42,665 bases of DNA from assembly GCA_037447655.1 (NCBI GenBank), contig JBBHKE010001205.1:90785-133449 (forward strand), read 5' to 3'. Shown piece after piece: positions 21,161 through 33,958 of the stretch. Below the pieces are notes generated by a model, which ran no database searches, was not told the DNA's origin, and saw only the letters and a list, made by a program, of their open reading frames with translations. Source of the DNA: Zygnema cylindricum. Its lineage: Eukaryota > Streptophyta > Zygnematophyceae > Zygnematales > Zygnemataceae. Position 1 is the stretch's first letter, and each line of letters starts with the position of its first letter. Both the position numbers and the translations under genes were made by a program.

Positions 21161-21519
21161 AACATATCGACCAAAAGTATTGTTTTTACGCCTTTACATT
21201 AATTCATATACTTTTAAAGCTCGATAACACGTGGTTTTACGTTTCCAATATTTGGTGTAATACGTATCGTTTCAAAACTTGAAGTAACTACCGACGCACG
21301 TTTAAATGGGCGATTGTGTGCGCCCATCGATTTCTTGTTGGTTCAACCCAAAAACGGGTTATTGTGGTGCTTTGTGCTTGCTATGGTGTACGTTCTCGCA
21401 CAAAACAGGTTTGTTATCGGAAACAAGGGTTTAAACATGCTTTGTGTGTAAATCTTGTCGAAGGTCTTAAACATATCGACCAAAAGTATGGTTTTTACGC
21501 CTTTACATTAATTCATATA
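21161..21519 (+). repeat. 50-bp direct repeat, two copies 309 bp apart
   Basis: Positions 21161-21210 and 21470-21519 are identical but for one base (t/g) by eye. Both start aacatatcgaccaaaag and end attcatata. Intervening sequence does not obviously repeat. Confidence 0.85.
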
Positions 21520-21537
21520 ACGGGTCGGATGTTTACT

Positions 21538-22506
21538 ACAGGAGGTGATCTCGCTTTCCTTTTATATATTATGTTTTTCTAGTGTTGTGTATCGGTAAGG
21601 ATTTGCCGATAACCGATATGGGCCATTTTTCGGGTAGCCGATAATCGATATATTGGTACGATATATCGCTATCGGTGTTATCGCCGATAAATACCCGATA
21701 TTTATCGGTTATTATCGGCAATAACACCGATATCGACAACTATCGGCGACATCTGTACGGACCGTACAGATAGATGTACGGCTAGTACACTCAACTGTAC
21801 GTGTTATTCCCCGGACGCGCCGCGGACCCCCTTCCCCCCCGATTTTGGTAAAAATCACGATATTTCCTTCATTATTTCTAATTTAAGGGGGTTTTACTTG
21901 GGTACCCCTTCCAAAATGTCCTTTCGACTGTTATTTTTTGTAAATGGCAGTTAATGGCGGCAGTCTGACAGATTTGTTCGTATGTTTGTCTGGTTTTCGA
22001 AAAGTTTGATTTTTCAAATTTACAATGTAATTTATTTTTTTCGTTTCGGTACTAAAATTTTAGAACTATACTTTATTATTTTAGATTTGTCAACGTTTAT
22101 GTGCCGCGCTATCCGTAATAAATTTCAGTTAAACAACGTACGGAACAAATTCTTACACGTGGCATACTACGCTATACAAAGTCAATAATATAATACAGTA
22201 TATTATAAAGTACTTCTGTATGCATACTATATTCTTTTAAGTTATCGCCGATATGGAATTTGTTGGTCTCGGACCGATATATCGGGACCTTTGACCGTTC
22301 GATAACCAATAACTATCGGTATAGGTGTTATCGCGATAATTATTTTACCGATACACAACACTATGTTTTTCCTATGTTTGCAAAGATCGTATTCTGTGTC
22401 ATTTGTAAATCGAGTGGGTACAGGAGGTGATCTTCCTTATAATTTATATGTCATGTCTTTCTAATGTGTAGAGTTCACATTCTGTCTCTTTCTTAAATCG
22501 AGTGGG
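21538..22506 (+). repeat. About 90-bp tandem duplication, first unit interrupted by a transposon
   Basis: Both units begin acaggaggtgatct and end aaatcgagtggg. Unit 1 is 21538-22419 and contains the 784-bp element plus one 8-bp duplication; without these it is about 90 bp. Unit 2 is 22420-22506. Unit 2 therefore shows what the unoccupied insertion site looked like. Confidence 0.75.
21580..22363. mobile_element. hAT-like inverted-repeat element (784 bp) with perfect 8-bp target duplication
   Basis: The termini are tagtgttgtgtatcggta (21580-21597) and its mirror taccgatacacaacacta (22346-22363). TGTTTTTC flanks both ends (21572-21579 and 22364-22371). Subterminal regions are packed with ccgata/tatcgg palindromes, a feature of hAT transposase-binding regions. 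The interior (21760-22240) has no transposase motif, so the element is non-autonomous. A decayed relative lies at 34097-34453. Confidence 0.85.
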
Positions 22507-23350
22507 ATGCTCAGAAGAAGCAACACTGCGTAAATGTCCACTGGATAGAAGAGATAGAAGTGGAGTATGATAAACACCCAAAATGGTGAACAGAACAATA
22601 AAAATTAACAAAGATAGCACCTGTGAAGATACAATTTTCACGTGCTAATCCATTCACAGTAGTTAACAGTGTTCAGGTATATTCAATGTGAAAATATTGC
22701 TTCAGTACGTTGTAGCTTTTCCTCATTATTCGATATTCAACCTTAGTCTCCATTATTTACATCATGAAAAACGAAGAGGACATCCATTTTTATAGAGAGG
22801 ATTCCATGAAGTTTGTGGTATAAAATAATGTTTCAAATAAGACGTATTTGGTTGATATTTGTGCTTCACAGGTTTATTTGGCCACTATCTTTGACTACCG
22901 AAGGACTCCCTTGCATGGACAAGTGTCGACTGTTGAACGAGTTAAGACATAGATACAATGTTTACACACAGAAAGTACAGAATCAATCTTGCTAAGACTG
23001 CAAAACACAGCAAAGACAATGCACTGCCATAACCACTCATTCTAGATATGAAACAAAGTAACATTGCTTTGGTATTATATACAAGAGGTATATCGAGACG
23101 AGCATTAGACAAGACAGGGCAGAGGACCAAAAAGATTCACGGCCAGCATTGATACAACAAGGCAATTAAAATCCATAAATTAACCACCCATACATTTCCT
23201 GACCACAGTAAGCAGATGACAAACACAAATCAAAATGCAGCAATTGCAATGGTCCAAAATTTGTTTCATCCAAACTTGATTTCATTAATTCATAACTCCC
23301 ACAAAAGATCAACACAAATAGATACGGCCCAGCTAAAAAGGGCCAATTTT
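22507..23350. other. Gene-free stretch downstream of LHCA2
   Basis: AT-rich sequence without recognisable coding content. It probably includes the LHCA2 3' UTR and terminator on the minus strand, but no specific polyadenylation site was chosen. Confidence 0.5.
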
Positions 23351-25952
23351 CTAAGGAAAGCTGCTGCTGGCTTTGTGAAATGTACACCGAAAGGCTTTGC
23401 TCTCCGCTGTGGAACCATCAGCCACGTCATCATTAGCGGCTGACAGAGCTACCTATACATCTACTACTGTCAACAGAAGGGCTAACGGCAAAATAGTTTT
23501 TCCAAAGTTAAAATAATTTACTTTCCAATGTACTGCACAGCACAAAAAACAAACAGAATCGATCATTAGATGCAAGAATAGCAATCATGTAGCATTACAA
23601 TCAAAGCACAAAGAATGAAGAGCTAAAACTAAAATCAGTGACAGGGAATAAGATTCAAAAAACAAAAATACAAGATGATATCAAGATTCCAGAAAGTTTG
23701 CAACAACATAGTAAAAAAAAGACAATGTACCTGGAAGATGGTCTGGTGTCCGGGGTCAGAAAGGTGGGAAAAGAGGTTGTCGAAAGGTCGGGCATTGGTG
23801 TACACAGCCTGGAACCAGGCGCCAAGAACTGCCAACATAGCCAATCGTCCATTGGCCAGCTCCTTCACCTTGAAGGTCCTCACCTTCTTGGCATCACCTG
23901 TAGTACAAAAAGACAATTAGAGTCTCGATGGAGCAGATATATAACATGGTTTCCATTTTGTTACCTTTCCTATATAATATCCTTGTATGCGAGTATGTAT
24001 AATTTTTTAAAATCAGCAGAGCATGCCTAAGAGCATAGCTCATACCTGATCCAAAGCCAAGGGGATCAAATCCTGGGTATCCAACATCTGTTCCTGTCAA
24101 CTTGTTGTTGGAGAAGATGGGGTCAGTGCTGCAAAGAGATAATAATAATAGAAACATCAAGACAGCGTTAGAAAGCAGTACATTAAAAGCAAACTTTTGT
24201 AAGTGAACAGGAGCATCAAAACCAGGAAACTACATCATACGAGCACAGAACAGAGCATACAAACAATATATCAAAAACAAATAACAAAATTGTAACAACT
24301 ACGTACCAGCATCAATGCGCAGAATGTAGCAATGACAATGTAACAACAATGTAACACACAATCTAAATGTAATTAGACAATGTAACGAATATGTAACAAC
24401 AACAGAACAAAGCCAAAGTCACAGACAAAAAGAGTCACCGACATCATTACGTATTTTTCACTTACTTCACAGAACCGGGCTTGACAATGTCGGCCCAACG
24501 TCGGCCTTCAGCCCATCCCATGAGCAAAAGCTCCACGGCGAAAAGAGTAGGGCCATCGGCGAAGTACTCAGCCTCACCAGCTGTAAACCAGAAAGGAGTG
24601 TTCAAGATTCCAATCTTGGTCAAAAGCTCGGGGATGAAGATTCCGGCGGCTCCAAGCATGGCCCATCGGGCATGGACAATCTCAGCCTGGACGAACCACT
24701 TGAGGAGCTCGGGGTCAGAGCCTGCAAAGGGAAAAGAAAAAGTGTTAGTGACTTAATAATCAAAAAATGATAGAACAAAAAATAAACGGAATAGGAAATG
24801 GAAAAAAGAACAAAGCGAAAAGGAGTAACAAAATACAATTCTACAGAAAGAATAAATGTTGTGTCTGCAAAATTACCAAGTCCAAGGGGGTCGAAGCCGT
24901 AGTCTCCTGGGAGGCTGCATCAAAAACAGCAGTTCGAGCTCGGTTAACATAAATAGAGCAGATAAATGTCTTCGGTGGATGTAGAGAAGCAGTGAATAAG
25001 CAGCAAAATACAGTAAAAATGCAGTAAAGAGCAATAACAAGAAGACAATGAAGAAAACATATTTGAATCTCACCTGCCATCGAGCCACTCAGGAGCAGAG
25101 CTGCCTGGAAACCACAACGGCCTCTCAGCAGACTCAGCTGTGATGGTGGCAACGCTCTTTTGTGAGACGGCTGCCTTGGTCTGTCGGAGTGCCCGGCCAG
25201 CAACAAATGCTGCCTTCACGGTTGCGACATTGGAAGCAACCTTCTGAGAGCTGTCACGTAAGCAAGAAATAAGATGTTGGTTGTTGACATCATTGAAAGG
25301 ACGACTTGGATATCTGAGTAACTTTGATGACTTTCATGCATGCGGTGATATCAACATAGATCCACATTGTCGAATTAACGAAATGCAGATTATACAACAT
25401 CTTTCTCATTGCAAACAGTTTTTGACAATAACCACCGGCAGGAACTGCTACATAAATTGGATGTCATAACTGAGACATTGATAGAGAATAGCATACACTA
25501 ATATATATTATTATATGGTAAATATACCCGTGGGTAAAATTGCTTTCTGTGCGTAGTTTAACTTTAAGCAATCATTACAAGAAACACGAACAATATGAAA
25601 AAGAGAAATCGTTTCCTGCGTTTCTGCAACATTGCTGTTTATGTTTACACTAGCTATATTGAGTGATATATTTCAGCTACGTGAAAGCGAGTGCAACTAC
25701 AGGCATTACTAGAGATTAAAACTTTCAACTCCTGAATGTGCCACATTCGATTGTTTAGCTGAAGCTGCAGTAATAAAGTCGAAGTCTACCAGCTAATCCA
25801 AACCAAAATAAAATGCAAGGAAACTTTTCAAAAAAATAGCGACTCCTGGAACATAATCTCCTTAACAGGCAATAAAAACTCCGAGACACTCACCTCTGAG
25901 CTGCCAAAGAGGCAGTCACGGCAACAGCCTGGGCGGCAGTGATGGCAGCCAT
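23351..25952 (-). CDS. LHCA2: Photosystem I light-harvesting chlorophyll a/b-binding protein, Lhca2 type
   Basis: Exons, in coding order: 25952-25894, 25250-25074, 24914-24877, 24721-24466, 24128-24046, 23897-23731, then a final exon. The first six join to 260 codons without a stop. Residues 1-45 form a Ser/Ala-rich transit peptide. The mature part has [35 protein letters not shown], helix-B chlorophyll-binding [10 protein letters not shown] (105-114, with His at the ligand position rather than the Asn of red-shifted Lhca3/4), [29 protein letters not shown], and helix-[20 protein letters not shown] (216-234). It ends near [26 protein letters not shown] of land-plant Lhca2 lacks GLW here. The last exon is unsure: a usual AF-type tail is not obvious, and the best open option reaches a TAG at 23351. 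The protein binds chlorophyll and passes energy to photosystem I in the thylakoid membrane. Confidence 0.93.
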
Positions 25953-26466
25953 TTTCAAGTTCTCAAAAGATGAAGAAGTCTGAGTGAACTTCTAAATTAG
26001 ATATCCTATTCACAACCTTCCACTCTCCGAACTCTCCTCGCTTTCATCACTTCGAAAAGATTGCAAAATTTAACGGCACAATCCAGTAGTTACGACCGCC
26101 CGTTCCGCGGGACGTTCACACATGTGAAGCAGAGTAGTGATTGGAAGAGATTCAGCGACTTGTTGTCACGGAAATCCTGTAGATACTGGGCCCCGTTCCG
26201 TGTAACGTTCGCGCGTGCGGACGAGCGTTTAGAGTGGGCGTAGGAAGCCTGTTATCCGCCGTGGGGAATGGCCGCGTCTCAGCTATTGGACGGGGCGATT
26301 CTTTTGGCGCGGGCAGCGGATCTGGGCTACAGGCTGGGGCAATCCAGGAAAATAGAAGCTAATAATGGGGTATATCGGGTTTGTTACACCGTTAATTGCT
26401 ATTTGATTTGAGAAATATATAGCGTGGGATTTATTCCAATGTGATTAATTCTAATTTAAGTCTATG

Positions 26467-26474
26467 CCACGTGG
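26467..26474. promoter_or_regulatory. G-box CCACGTGG upstream of LHCA2
   Basis: A palindromic CCACGTGG about 515 bp upstream of the LHCA2 start codon. G-boxes are established bZIP/bHLH sites in light-regulated antenna genes; use here is inferred from position only. Confidence 0.35.
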
Positions 26475-26814
26475 AAAAATTCTAACCGCTTATGCGATTA
26501 GTGCTAAGAAAGAATACAGTTATTCTGACGCTACTTTCTGCTCATTGGTCAAAAGAAACCCTATACTGAGTGAAAGTTTGTAACGCTAATAGTGATTCGG
26601 GTACTTATTAGTCATTACTTTGGATTCAGGTTCAAGCTCTAAACGCACTAAATCCTCACGGTTAACCTAGGAATAGTTTAATTCCGTAATTTAAGAACTA
26701 AAGATGTTAGCTTTTAGTTCGTAGTCCCGCAAACCTAGGAAGTATTCAGTGCGAAATCTCAATGGTGGGCGTTTCGCAGGAATATTGGTGCGAAATCGCG
26801 TGAACTATCCGTAA

Positions 26815-26862
26815 TGGACCAATGAATCCGTAGAGGAATGTTTATCTCTTTTCATTGGTCCA
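26815..26862. repeat. Inverted repeat TGGACCAATGA with CCAAT boxes
   Basis: TGGACCAATGA (26815-26825) and its exact reverse complement TCATTGGTCCA (26852-26862) are separated by 26 bp and could form a hairpin. Each arm contains a CCAAT pentamer, in opposite orientation. Confidence 0.6.
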
Positions 26863-29448
26863 CGGATGAAAATTAGGAAAATTTAGCGGAAAGTCACCCT
26901 TTACATAGGTTATGGACTTTTGGCTCATCGACTATTGGGCATCTACAGTATAGTGATCTGCTCTTTTATGCATCTACTTTTCTGCCATTTACGATCTCTG
27001 CTATGCCTCAATAGAATGCAAAATCAAAAATATAATTTAGTGTAGATTGCCTCTTTCTTTATTTTCAGACCGTTAATTCACACCGCATGGCGACACATAA
27101 TCTAATGTTGTTTTACAATAAATTAATCAAACTGGCACTGCAACCCGTAACGGTGGAAAATTTAATAAAGTTGCCAAATACAACTTAACATGTTGTTAGA
27201 TGTAGGCCTAACTAATTATCTTATCTCGTATTTTTTAGCACAAAGTATCACATCCTTCTACCATATATAGAAAGACAAGCACAATGTTATTACTCTTACA
27301 ATTCCCGTCGTAGTCCTCAGTACGCAGCTTTGCTTTTTGTATCCAATCAACACACCAGTAAGCGTAATTAAGGCTTCTTAAAATTTTATTGTGGTCGTAT
27401 AACATAAGCATAATCTAAAAGAGTTCTCCTTGTTGAAAGCCAAGAAGCACAAAATTGTCGACATTATACTGGACCATTGAGAAACTGACATTCATTTCTC
27501 TCGAATGTGTATAAAGAAAAAAGCTAACCACTGGTGTTGTAACTTAGTTTAACATTTTAACAGAAAGGCTCCGCATCTTCTGTTTGCACATCCACTCAAC
27601 ATGATTCACTAAATATGCCACCTCTTTCCCATTATTTCATTCATTGAGATGAATACGTTTAGATTTATTATTGAGAGTAGGAAATGACAACTGGCAAAAG
27701 CAGTACAACGTGAATCACTATTAACGTTCATAACACTAAATTGACGTTGGTTTTTGTAGACCTCTTACCACAAAATATCCAATTTTTTTTTTCTCAACGC
27801 TGGTTCTTAAATAGGTTGAAACACAACCACATCGTTTGGAATTAAGTTAGAGAAAATTACTAGTTTACCCCTCACTATGGTTTTTTATTTTAGTAATGAT
27901 TCAGGGTGTGGTGTATTACCGGTTTTGACTACGGACCGATTGATTAGTTTGCCTCTTTTGTGTGTTAGTTTCTTTCCAAGTGATTAGTAAACTTACTTCT
28001 TTGCTTCCGTCTATATTTTAGGTTTTGTTTTGGCTTTAATTTTCTTTTGTTTCCATGTACCCAAATGGTTTACCATCATCCGCTCAGGGAAAGCAGAGGT
28101 ATAATATAGTTGGTACGTACAGCACCCAAACCGAAAAACAAGGTTCAATAAACTGTGATATTTTATATACATTGAAGGTAGGCAAGCCTACAGGTTACCT
28201 ATGTATAATGAAGATCCCATGACATGTAATGTATAATCCGTGTTTATTGCGCGGAGTAATTCCTTTTTTCAAAGCTTTAATCTTCCGGCGACAAGGCTTC
28301 AGTGATTGGTCGGGTATAAATGTGCGATGAACAGCTAATTTATGCCTTTGTTTTCACATGCCTATATCATGAATGTTATATTAACTTTCCAAAATGACTT
28401 AGTAATGCATAAAATAACATAGCATCACTAAGTGATAGAAAATAACAACATATTTCTGTTACTTTTGATCGTAAACTTTGGAATAATAAAATGACAAGTG
28501 AATTGGTAAAACGAGTTTGGAGGTCAAGAGTAACTCTAAATACTACACGATAGCTAACAAGTCTCTTATCAACTTCATAAAAAAAGCACGATGGCAAACC
28601 ACTCAAACATACAAAAACAACAATCTACGGTACAGTTAGTCCACACTAAGTTACAGCTGGCACTTAAATTTCAAAATTGACACCACTTGACTTTTCACAG
28701 AATTTGAACTTTCCCTAATATGTATTCGACAGTTCCCAAGATAATTACAAGATATTATTAATTACTGTAAACTCCAATAACGTGTGGTTACGAAAAAATG
28801 AGGTCACCAGTAGCTATTAACAAGAATGCACCACCATTCCAAACCTAGAGGCAAATATGTCCAGAAATTCCTCCAAATCATTAACATTTGCAATCATACT
28901 ATTTTAGTCCTTGTCTTATTAGAAGGCTGAAAACTACTTTGCAAATTTTTGAACCCTTAAAACATCACATTATACAGAACTCATATTTCTCGAGGCAAAA
29001 AAAAACACTCGAAACAACTCAAAAAAGGCCTAACAGCAAAGAAATATCCCAAAACGAAGTCAACCAGCGATGGAGAAAGTCACTGATAGACATATTTGAC
29101 CAAAAACTTGTATTTGTTGTAATCATTGGGTACAACAACAGAAAAAAAACCTCAATTTTTGCTAGAAGTGACTAACAAGAAGTTGGTTCAAGCAGTTGAA
29201 AAGATGTATAAAGATAAGACCTACGTTAACCAACATCCAATATCCGCTGGTCAACTTAGAGTAGAATATAAGCTTTTCATATGTTTCCATAACTTTATGC
29301 ACACTCGGGTTTTTCAGTTTCCTCCCAGTTTTATTTACAAATACAGAGCTGTCCATGGGGCTCATTGTAAATACCCGCAGTCTATATTCAATAATAATTG
29401 CACACTAATAATTGCACAGTAACTCCGAGCCCCGGTTGATCAGCAAGT

Positions 29449-31402
29449 CTAAGCAGCAAATGACTTTCCACAGCCACATGTTGACGAAGCGTTAGGGTTG
29501 CTGAATGAAAAACCTCCTCCAATCAAAGCGTCGCTGTAGTCGAGCTGCATTCCATAAAGAAACAGGAGGCTCTTCGGGTCGCACACTGCAAAGAGGGGTC
29601 GAATTGAAATTCATTAGAGACATTCATTAGAAATTAATTATTATAAAAAAATAAGAGACAGTAGAGTACTTCAAGGAAGCATGCATAAGAGACAATATAC
29701 AGATAGGCCACAGTATTGGAAGCGTGAATCATCACCAGACTACATGCTGTAACATTCAAGCGAATGGTTATTACAAACAGTTCGTCACACTAGGCAGCTT
29801 TTTATCCAGATATGGCATGCAAAGAATTGTAATATACATCAAATCCTTAATGTGATTAGAACGTTCTAGAAGATAACAGAATAGTAAGGACAATACATAC
29901 AATGAATAATATCATGTCGATAATAGACCATTTAAGAACATAAACAAGATGATGCTTACAAACTTGCTGTAACAAGTTTACAGTCACTGGCAGCCAAGAT
30001 AATTTAAATAAGAACGAGGGGACAGAAAAACTTGAACCAACTGCGCACAACCCTTTGATGACTTCTCCATCCAATTTTTTTTATCATTCATCATCCTAGT
30101 AATCATAATCATTTTCATCAGTAAAATCATCATCATTAACACCATCATCGTTAACATCATCATAATGACTGCCAGCTAGACATACTGCAGACTGATACTC
30201 ACCCATAGAGAAACCTGCATACTCGATAACAGAATCTTCCTCCCTGACATTTCCTCGTTCTTCAAAATCCATTATGTATGAATAACCGGAGCAACCACCC
30301 TGCCGGACACCAATGCGTAAGAGAAGATCCTTCTCAATGGAACCTCGCATCTTTGTCAAATGAGACAAAGCCTTCTCAGATAAGGTAATAGCTGGGGTCA
30401 AATCTGTTGCCTCATCTGTTGCCTCATCTACAGCTGAATAAAAAAATAAACAATCCATATCAGCACTTTGGCAAAGCTTATCGAAATGTTTAGGAACAGA
30501 CCTTTAAAATGTTGAACATGATCAGCCTATGTTCTATACAAAAAAAAACACAAAAAAAATACACTGACGTTTTAAGGTGTAACCATCCTCAAAAACCCCA
30601 CAGAAAACTTCGATCAAAAATTGTGTAGTCTGAACAAATAAGAAGGAAGAGGACGTGAAGCTCAGTGGTATTATTCATTTTGGAGAAAAACTTAGCTTTC
30701 GTTGTGCAAAGGGACGTGTACCACAAAATTACCATTTCATCAGGAACCACAACATGTCACAGTTCAAAAGTGAGAAAACAAATGGAAATGCTATGTCTAA
30801 CGACCCTGTATTATTTTCGTACTAATCCGGTTTTTCATGTCTCCTGTAGGACAGTCAAATATAGCCTTTCCATACCTCTCCGCACAGCAAAACTATGCAT
30901 CACATGCTTGCTACTGTTTTCAATCATTAACAGTTAACGGATTACCCAAATTACATGATGTGTTCCCTAGAATATTCTTGACATTGACATTCATCTGTGA
31001 CCAAGTGTTAGCACTGAATTCAGTGCAGAAAAAAAGACAAACAACATACTTCTACGACAACTCTCAGCTTCACCGCAAACTTCTCATGAATATCAAATAC
31101 ATGACAGCCCCTAAAAACAAACAGCGACCAGAGGCAACATAAAGATTGAATTGAAAAAGCAAAGGACAACTCTAAGCGGCACTAAGGAGGCCATTCTCAC
31201 CGGTAGCAGAGCATTGCACAAGAGTCACATTGCGACGTCTCACGAAAGAACCTCGATTACTAGCAGCAGAAAAAACCTTCAGAACTACAGTCTTCTTTGT
31301 ACCTGCTGAGTTCATCCTGCTAAGATGACTACTGCATACATTTTGAGAATCTGGCAAGCTTGGTACTGAAATCGCTCCTGACACCGATCTTAATGTAGCC
31401 AT
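29449..31402 (-). CDS. SUFA: Plastid iron-sulfur cluster carrier, A-type (IscA/SufA family)
   Basis: Three exons, 31402-31201, 30433-30203 and 29585-29449, give 189 residues. Residues 1-67 are a Ser/Arg-rich transit peptide encoded entirely by exon 1. The A-type domain begins at about 80 ([14 protein letters not shown]) and continues [19 protein letters not shown], then EYAGFSMV and [18 protein letters not shown], ending [16 protein letters not shown]. The three conserved cysteines that bind the cluster are Cys115, Cys181 and Cys183. The family accepts and hands on Fe-S clusters in the chloroplast SUF pathway, which supplies photosystem I and ferredoxin. All introns are GT..AG and phase 1, and exon 2 adds a small duplicated DEAT(D) linker (residues 70-78). 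The start is the ATG giving MATLRSVS; an in-frame upstream ATG at 31456 would bury the transit peptide and is less likely. Exon 1 is homologous to TatC exon 1. Confidence 0.95.
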
Positions 31403-32585
31403 AACAAAAAGTAGAAACGTATGCTTTGTTAACAACGGCAATTGCACCAACCACAATCCCTGCTTTGTCTTCTTAAAAAAAATACTAAAAAAGTTGAAAA
31501 CTTCTTATAATAAACTTCTTTTCGAAACTGTTGGCCAAAACTTCGAACAAAGATAAAGAATATAAAATTTGAATTGACTTAGGTGTGCAATAGAAGATTC
31601 GATGTTGTCAAAATCTTAAAGAAGACAACTAGGTTATTATTAATTAAAGAAGTTATTTACCGTTTCAAATTTACAGCTATATTCAGAAACCTCCAGATAC
31701 TGAACTAGAGCTGAAAAAGATAGATGAAAAAACAAAAGGTACTTCTGCCTCCGGTAGTGACTGAAACGACAGCTTGATAAACTTAAACAAATCTGTTGAA
31801 CAAACTGCAGATTCCTTCTACTCCACCATTGCCAAGAAACGGAGGAAGAATTCACAGAACGAAAAAATCTAAATAACTTAAACTCTATTCACATGGCTAA
31901 ACACAAAATCTGGAACCGTAGAGAGGGGCTGCATGTGAGCACACAAAGCTACAAACTACAGTACTTGTGCTGGTTTCCAACAGTGTCGTTTACTGGAAAG
32001 TCAACCGAGATCCTGGCCGTTGATAGAAGCATGAACGCTTCCGATTTTGGCCTACAGCCCTAGAAATCTGGAAATACGCAGAGACCATATAGCGCCAGTT
32101 CATGGTACACACCACGTTAAAGAAATGGGCGATGAAGATATTTTTGCAAAGGCGTACGGCCAGTCTCACTGTCTGGAAATTTTCATCGACCCCCCGAATC
32201 GCCCAAATCTCAAGTACCAATCAATGGACTGCAATGGATACAGATTCAGACTAGTATAGTACAGTTCAGTAATAGCGTGTAGAAACGAAAAGCATGGTCC
32301 ACACTATCGGCTGTGTAAACCTCTTAATTGCTTGTGAATGCCAAATTCTGGAAAGGTCCGAGCTTTGTTGAATCTTGGGTTTTTCGGCCTCTTTGAACCT
32401 GTGACGTTGGTTTCGCGCATTGTGAGAGATCCACGTTGGCCCCCAATCATCATTTCGTTTTACGACGCGCCGCGCCGCGCGGCCGTATTAATGTCTTTAT
32501 ATATGTTTAGGGTTCTGGTGAAACGTACACCGTAGGTACAGCACACCGGGGAAACTTACGAACCTAAACTGTACTTTACTGTACT
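31403..32585. other. Intergenic, IscA upstream region
   Basis: AT-rich with some GTAC-containing stretches (for example 32258-32268). Short frames on both strands (31640-31855, 32047-32259, 32338-32535) resemble nothing I know. The IscA promoter should lie within the first few hundred bases. Confidence 0.4.
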
Positions 32586-33206
32586 GTACACCGCGAATCG
32601 TAATTAGAGTAAATTACTCTAATTCGGTCGCTCGAAATTTCGACTCTATGACATCAAATAGAGTAAACGATTCTAATTTTTTCATTATTCTAATTTAGGT
32701 AATTTTAATTAGCGTAAAAATTTGTAATATAGGTTTGTTTTAAATAGTGTAGAGTACGGATGACGTTAGACCGTGCAAAATTGTACTTTTTTAAGTAAAA
32801 AGGTGCAAAAAATGATTTAATAGAATCGCGCTCGCACGTGAAATCACACTAAACGAAAAATCAATCACATCGAAAAAAAGCCGTTCGCATAACTCTCGTC
32901 CGTCGACAGCATCGTCGTCAGTGTGAACATTAACTGACATTCAGCGCGGCAAATAGTACTAACGTCATAATGACGTCAAAACTATACGGACTGACAGATT
33001 TTGTACTTCTACGTAATTTAGTGTTCATAATTTCAGCTCGGATAATTATTGCCGACATAACCCAATATATAGCACTTAAATAAATTAGAGTGAACTTCCT
33101 CTGTGAAAAAGTTATATCACATAAATTAGAGTTTATTACTCTAATTGTTTTTTAAAGTTTTTTTACTCTAATTTTTTCATTACTCTAATTACGATTCGCG
33201 GTGTAC
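32586..33206. mobile_element. Inverted-repeat element (621 bp) with ATTAGAGTAA motifs
   Basis: The termini are gtacaccgcgaatcgtaatt (32586-32605) and the mirror image ending attcgcggtgtac at 33206; the repeat extends through attagagtaa. Several copies of attagagt/actctaat sit inside, at 32606-32630, 32658-32672, 33087-33095, 33127-33141 and 33167-33190. GTAC occurs at both ends and may be target or terminus. No coding capacity, so a MITE-like element whose superfamily is not determined. Confidence 0.7.
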
Positions 33207-33958
33207 TATACAACATATATCTCAGATTGAATCAAAAAGCGCGATGATAAACCATCTTGAGTCCAAGGGTACAAAAGGGGTGGCATGCCCGAAACTGAAA
33301 ACTACAAGCAGGGCAAAAAAACCAAAGAAAAGCAACCTGGACACATAAATTGGCGCATAAAACTATACAACTCTCTATACTACAGCAGACATTGCCCATC
33401 GACAATTAGAGTTTACCACTCTTAATTCAGATGTGTTTTTTTGACCCGAAATTATGAGTTAATGAGTTAATGTTACTAACATTGTTCATTTTTGTGGCCC
33501 ATAATGAGCCACGTGACAAGACATAATTTAGTGAAATTAACCGTAGTAAAGTATTAACGCCTATAACTCACTGACTCTAACAGCGGTCGGCTTTATGCTG
33601 TTAGGTCATATTATGGAAAAAAGTTGATTCTAACTAGTTTGGAATTTTCTGGTATTGTAACTCCACCTCTCTGTGATTTCATCGCCAGTTGACCAATTAA
33701 ATAGGTTAATGTTTGGTCTATTTTTATCAATGCAAATAAATCAGTATGTCATGTATAGGCCATACTTTACGATAACTCTTAGAAAACCACTGAAGATAAA
33801 CTGCACAAAATAGTGTATCAATAATAACACAAGCCGTGTGCTGTATAATTCGAAATTGCTTTTCTTTTCAAGCTGAATCCAATAGTGGGCAGGACGCTTT
33901 AGCTCGTTACCCCTATAGTGCTCTTTACTAATGGCCACTAAGTTATAGCTTCTAAAAG

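Larger units (their letters stand above)
25953..29448. other. Gene-free interval between LHCA2 promoter and IscA 3' end
   Basis: About 3.5 kb without recognisable coding content. The first 500 bp should hold the LHCA2 promoter (minus strand). 26091-26230 contains two similar gttccg(c/t)g..acgttc(a/g)c blocks. An inverted pair of 11-bp arms containing CCAAT lies at 26815-26862. The rest is AT-rich, with scattered homopolymers. Confidence 0.5.

Noticed and set aside
21161-21519. LTR pair or short-element target duplication.
   Set aside because: Only 50 bp, 309 bp apart, without inverted ends or retroelement content between.
21580-22363. CRISPR-like or regulatory array because of the many tatcgg/ccgata motifs.
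   Set aside because: Motifs are irregularly spaced and palindromic; exact inverted termini and 8-bp duplication show a DNA transposon.
31172-31456. Upstream ATG at 31456 as the IscA start.
   Set aside because: It would add 18 hydrophobic residues before the MATLRS transit start; the homologous TatC exon starts at the MAT methionine.
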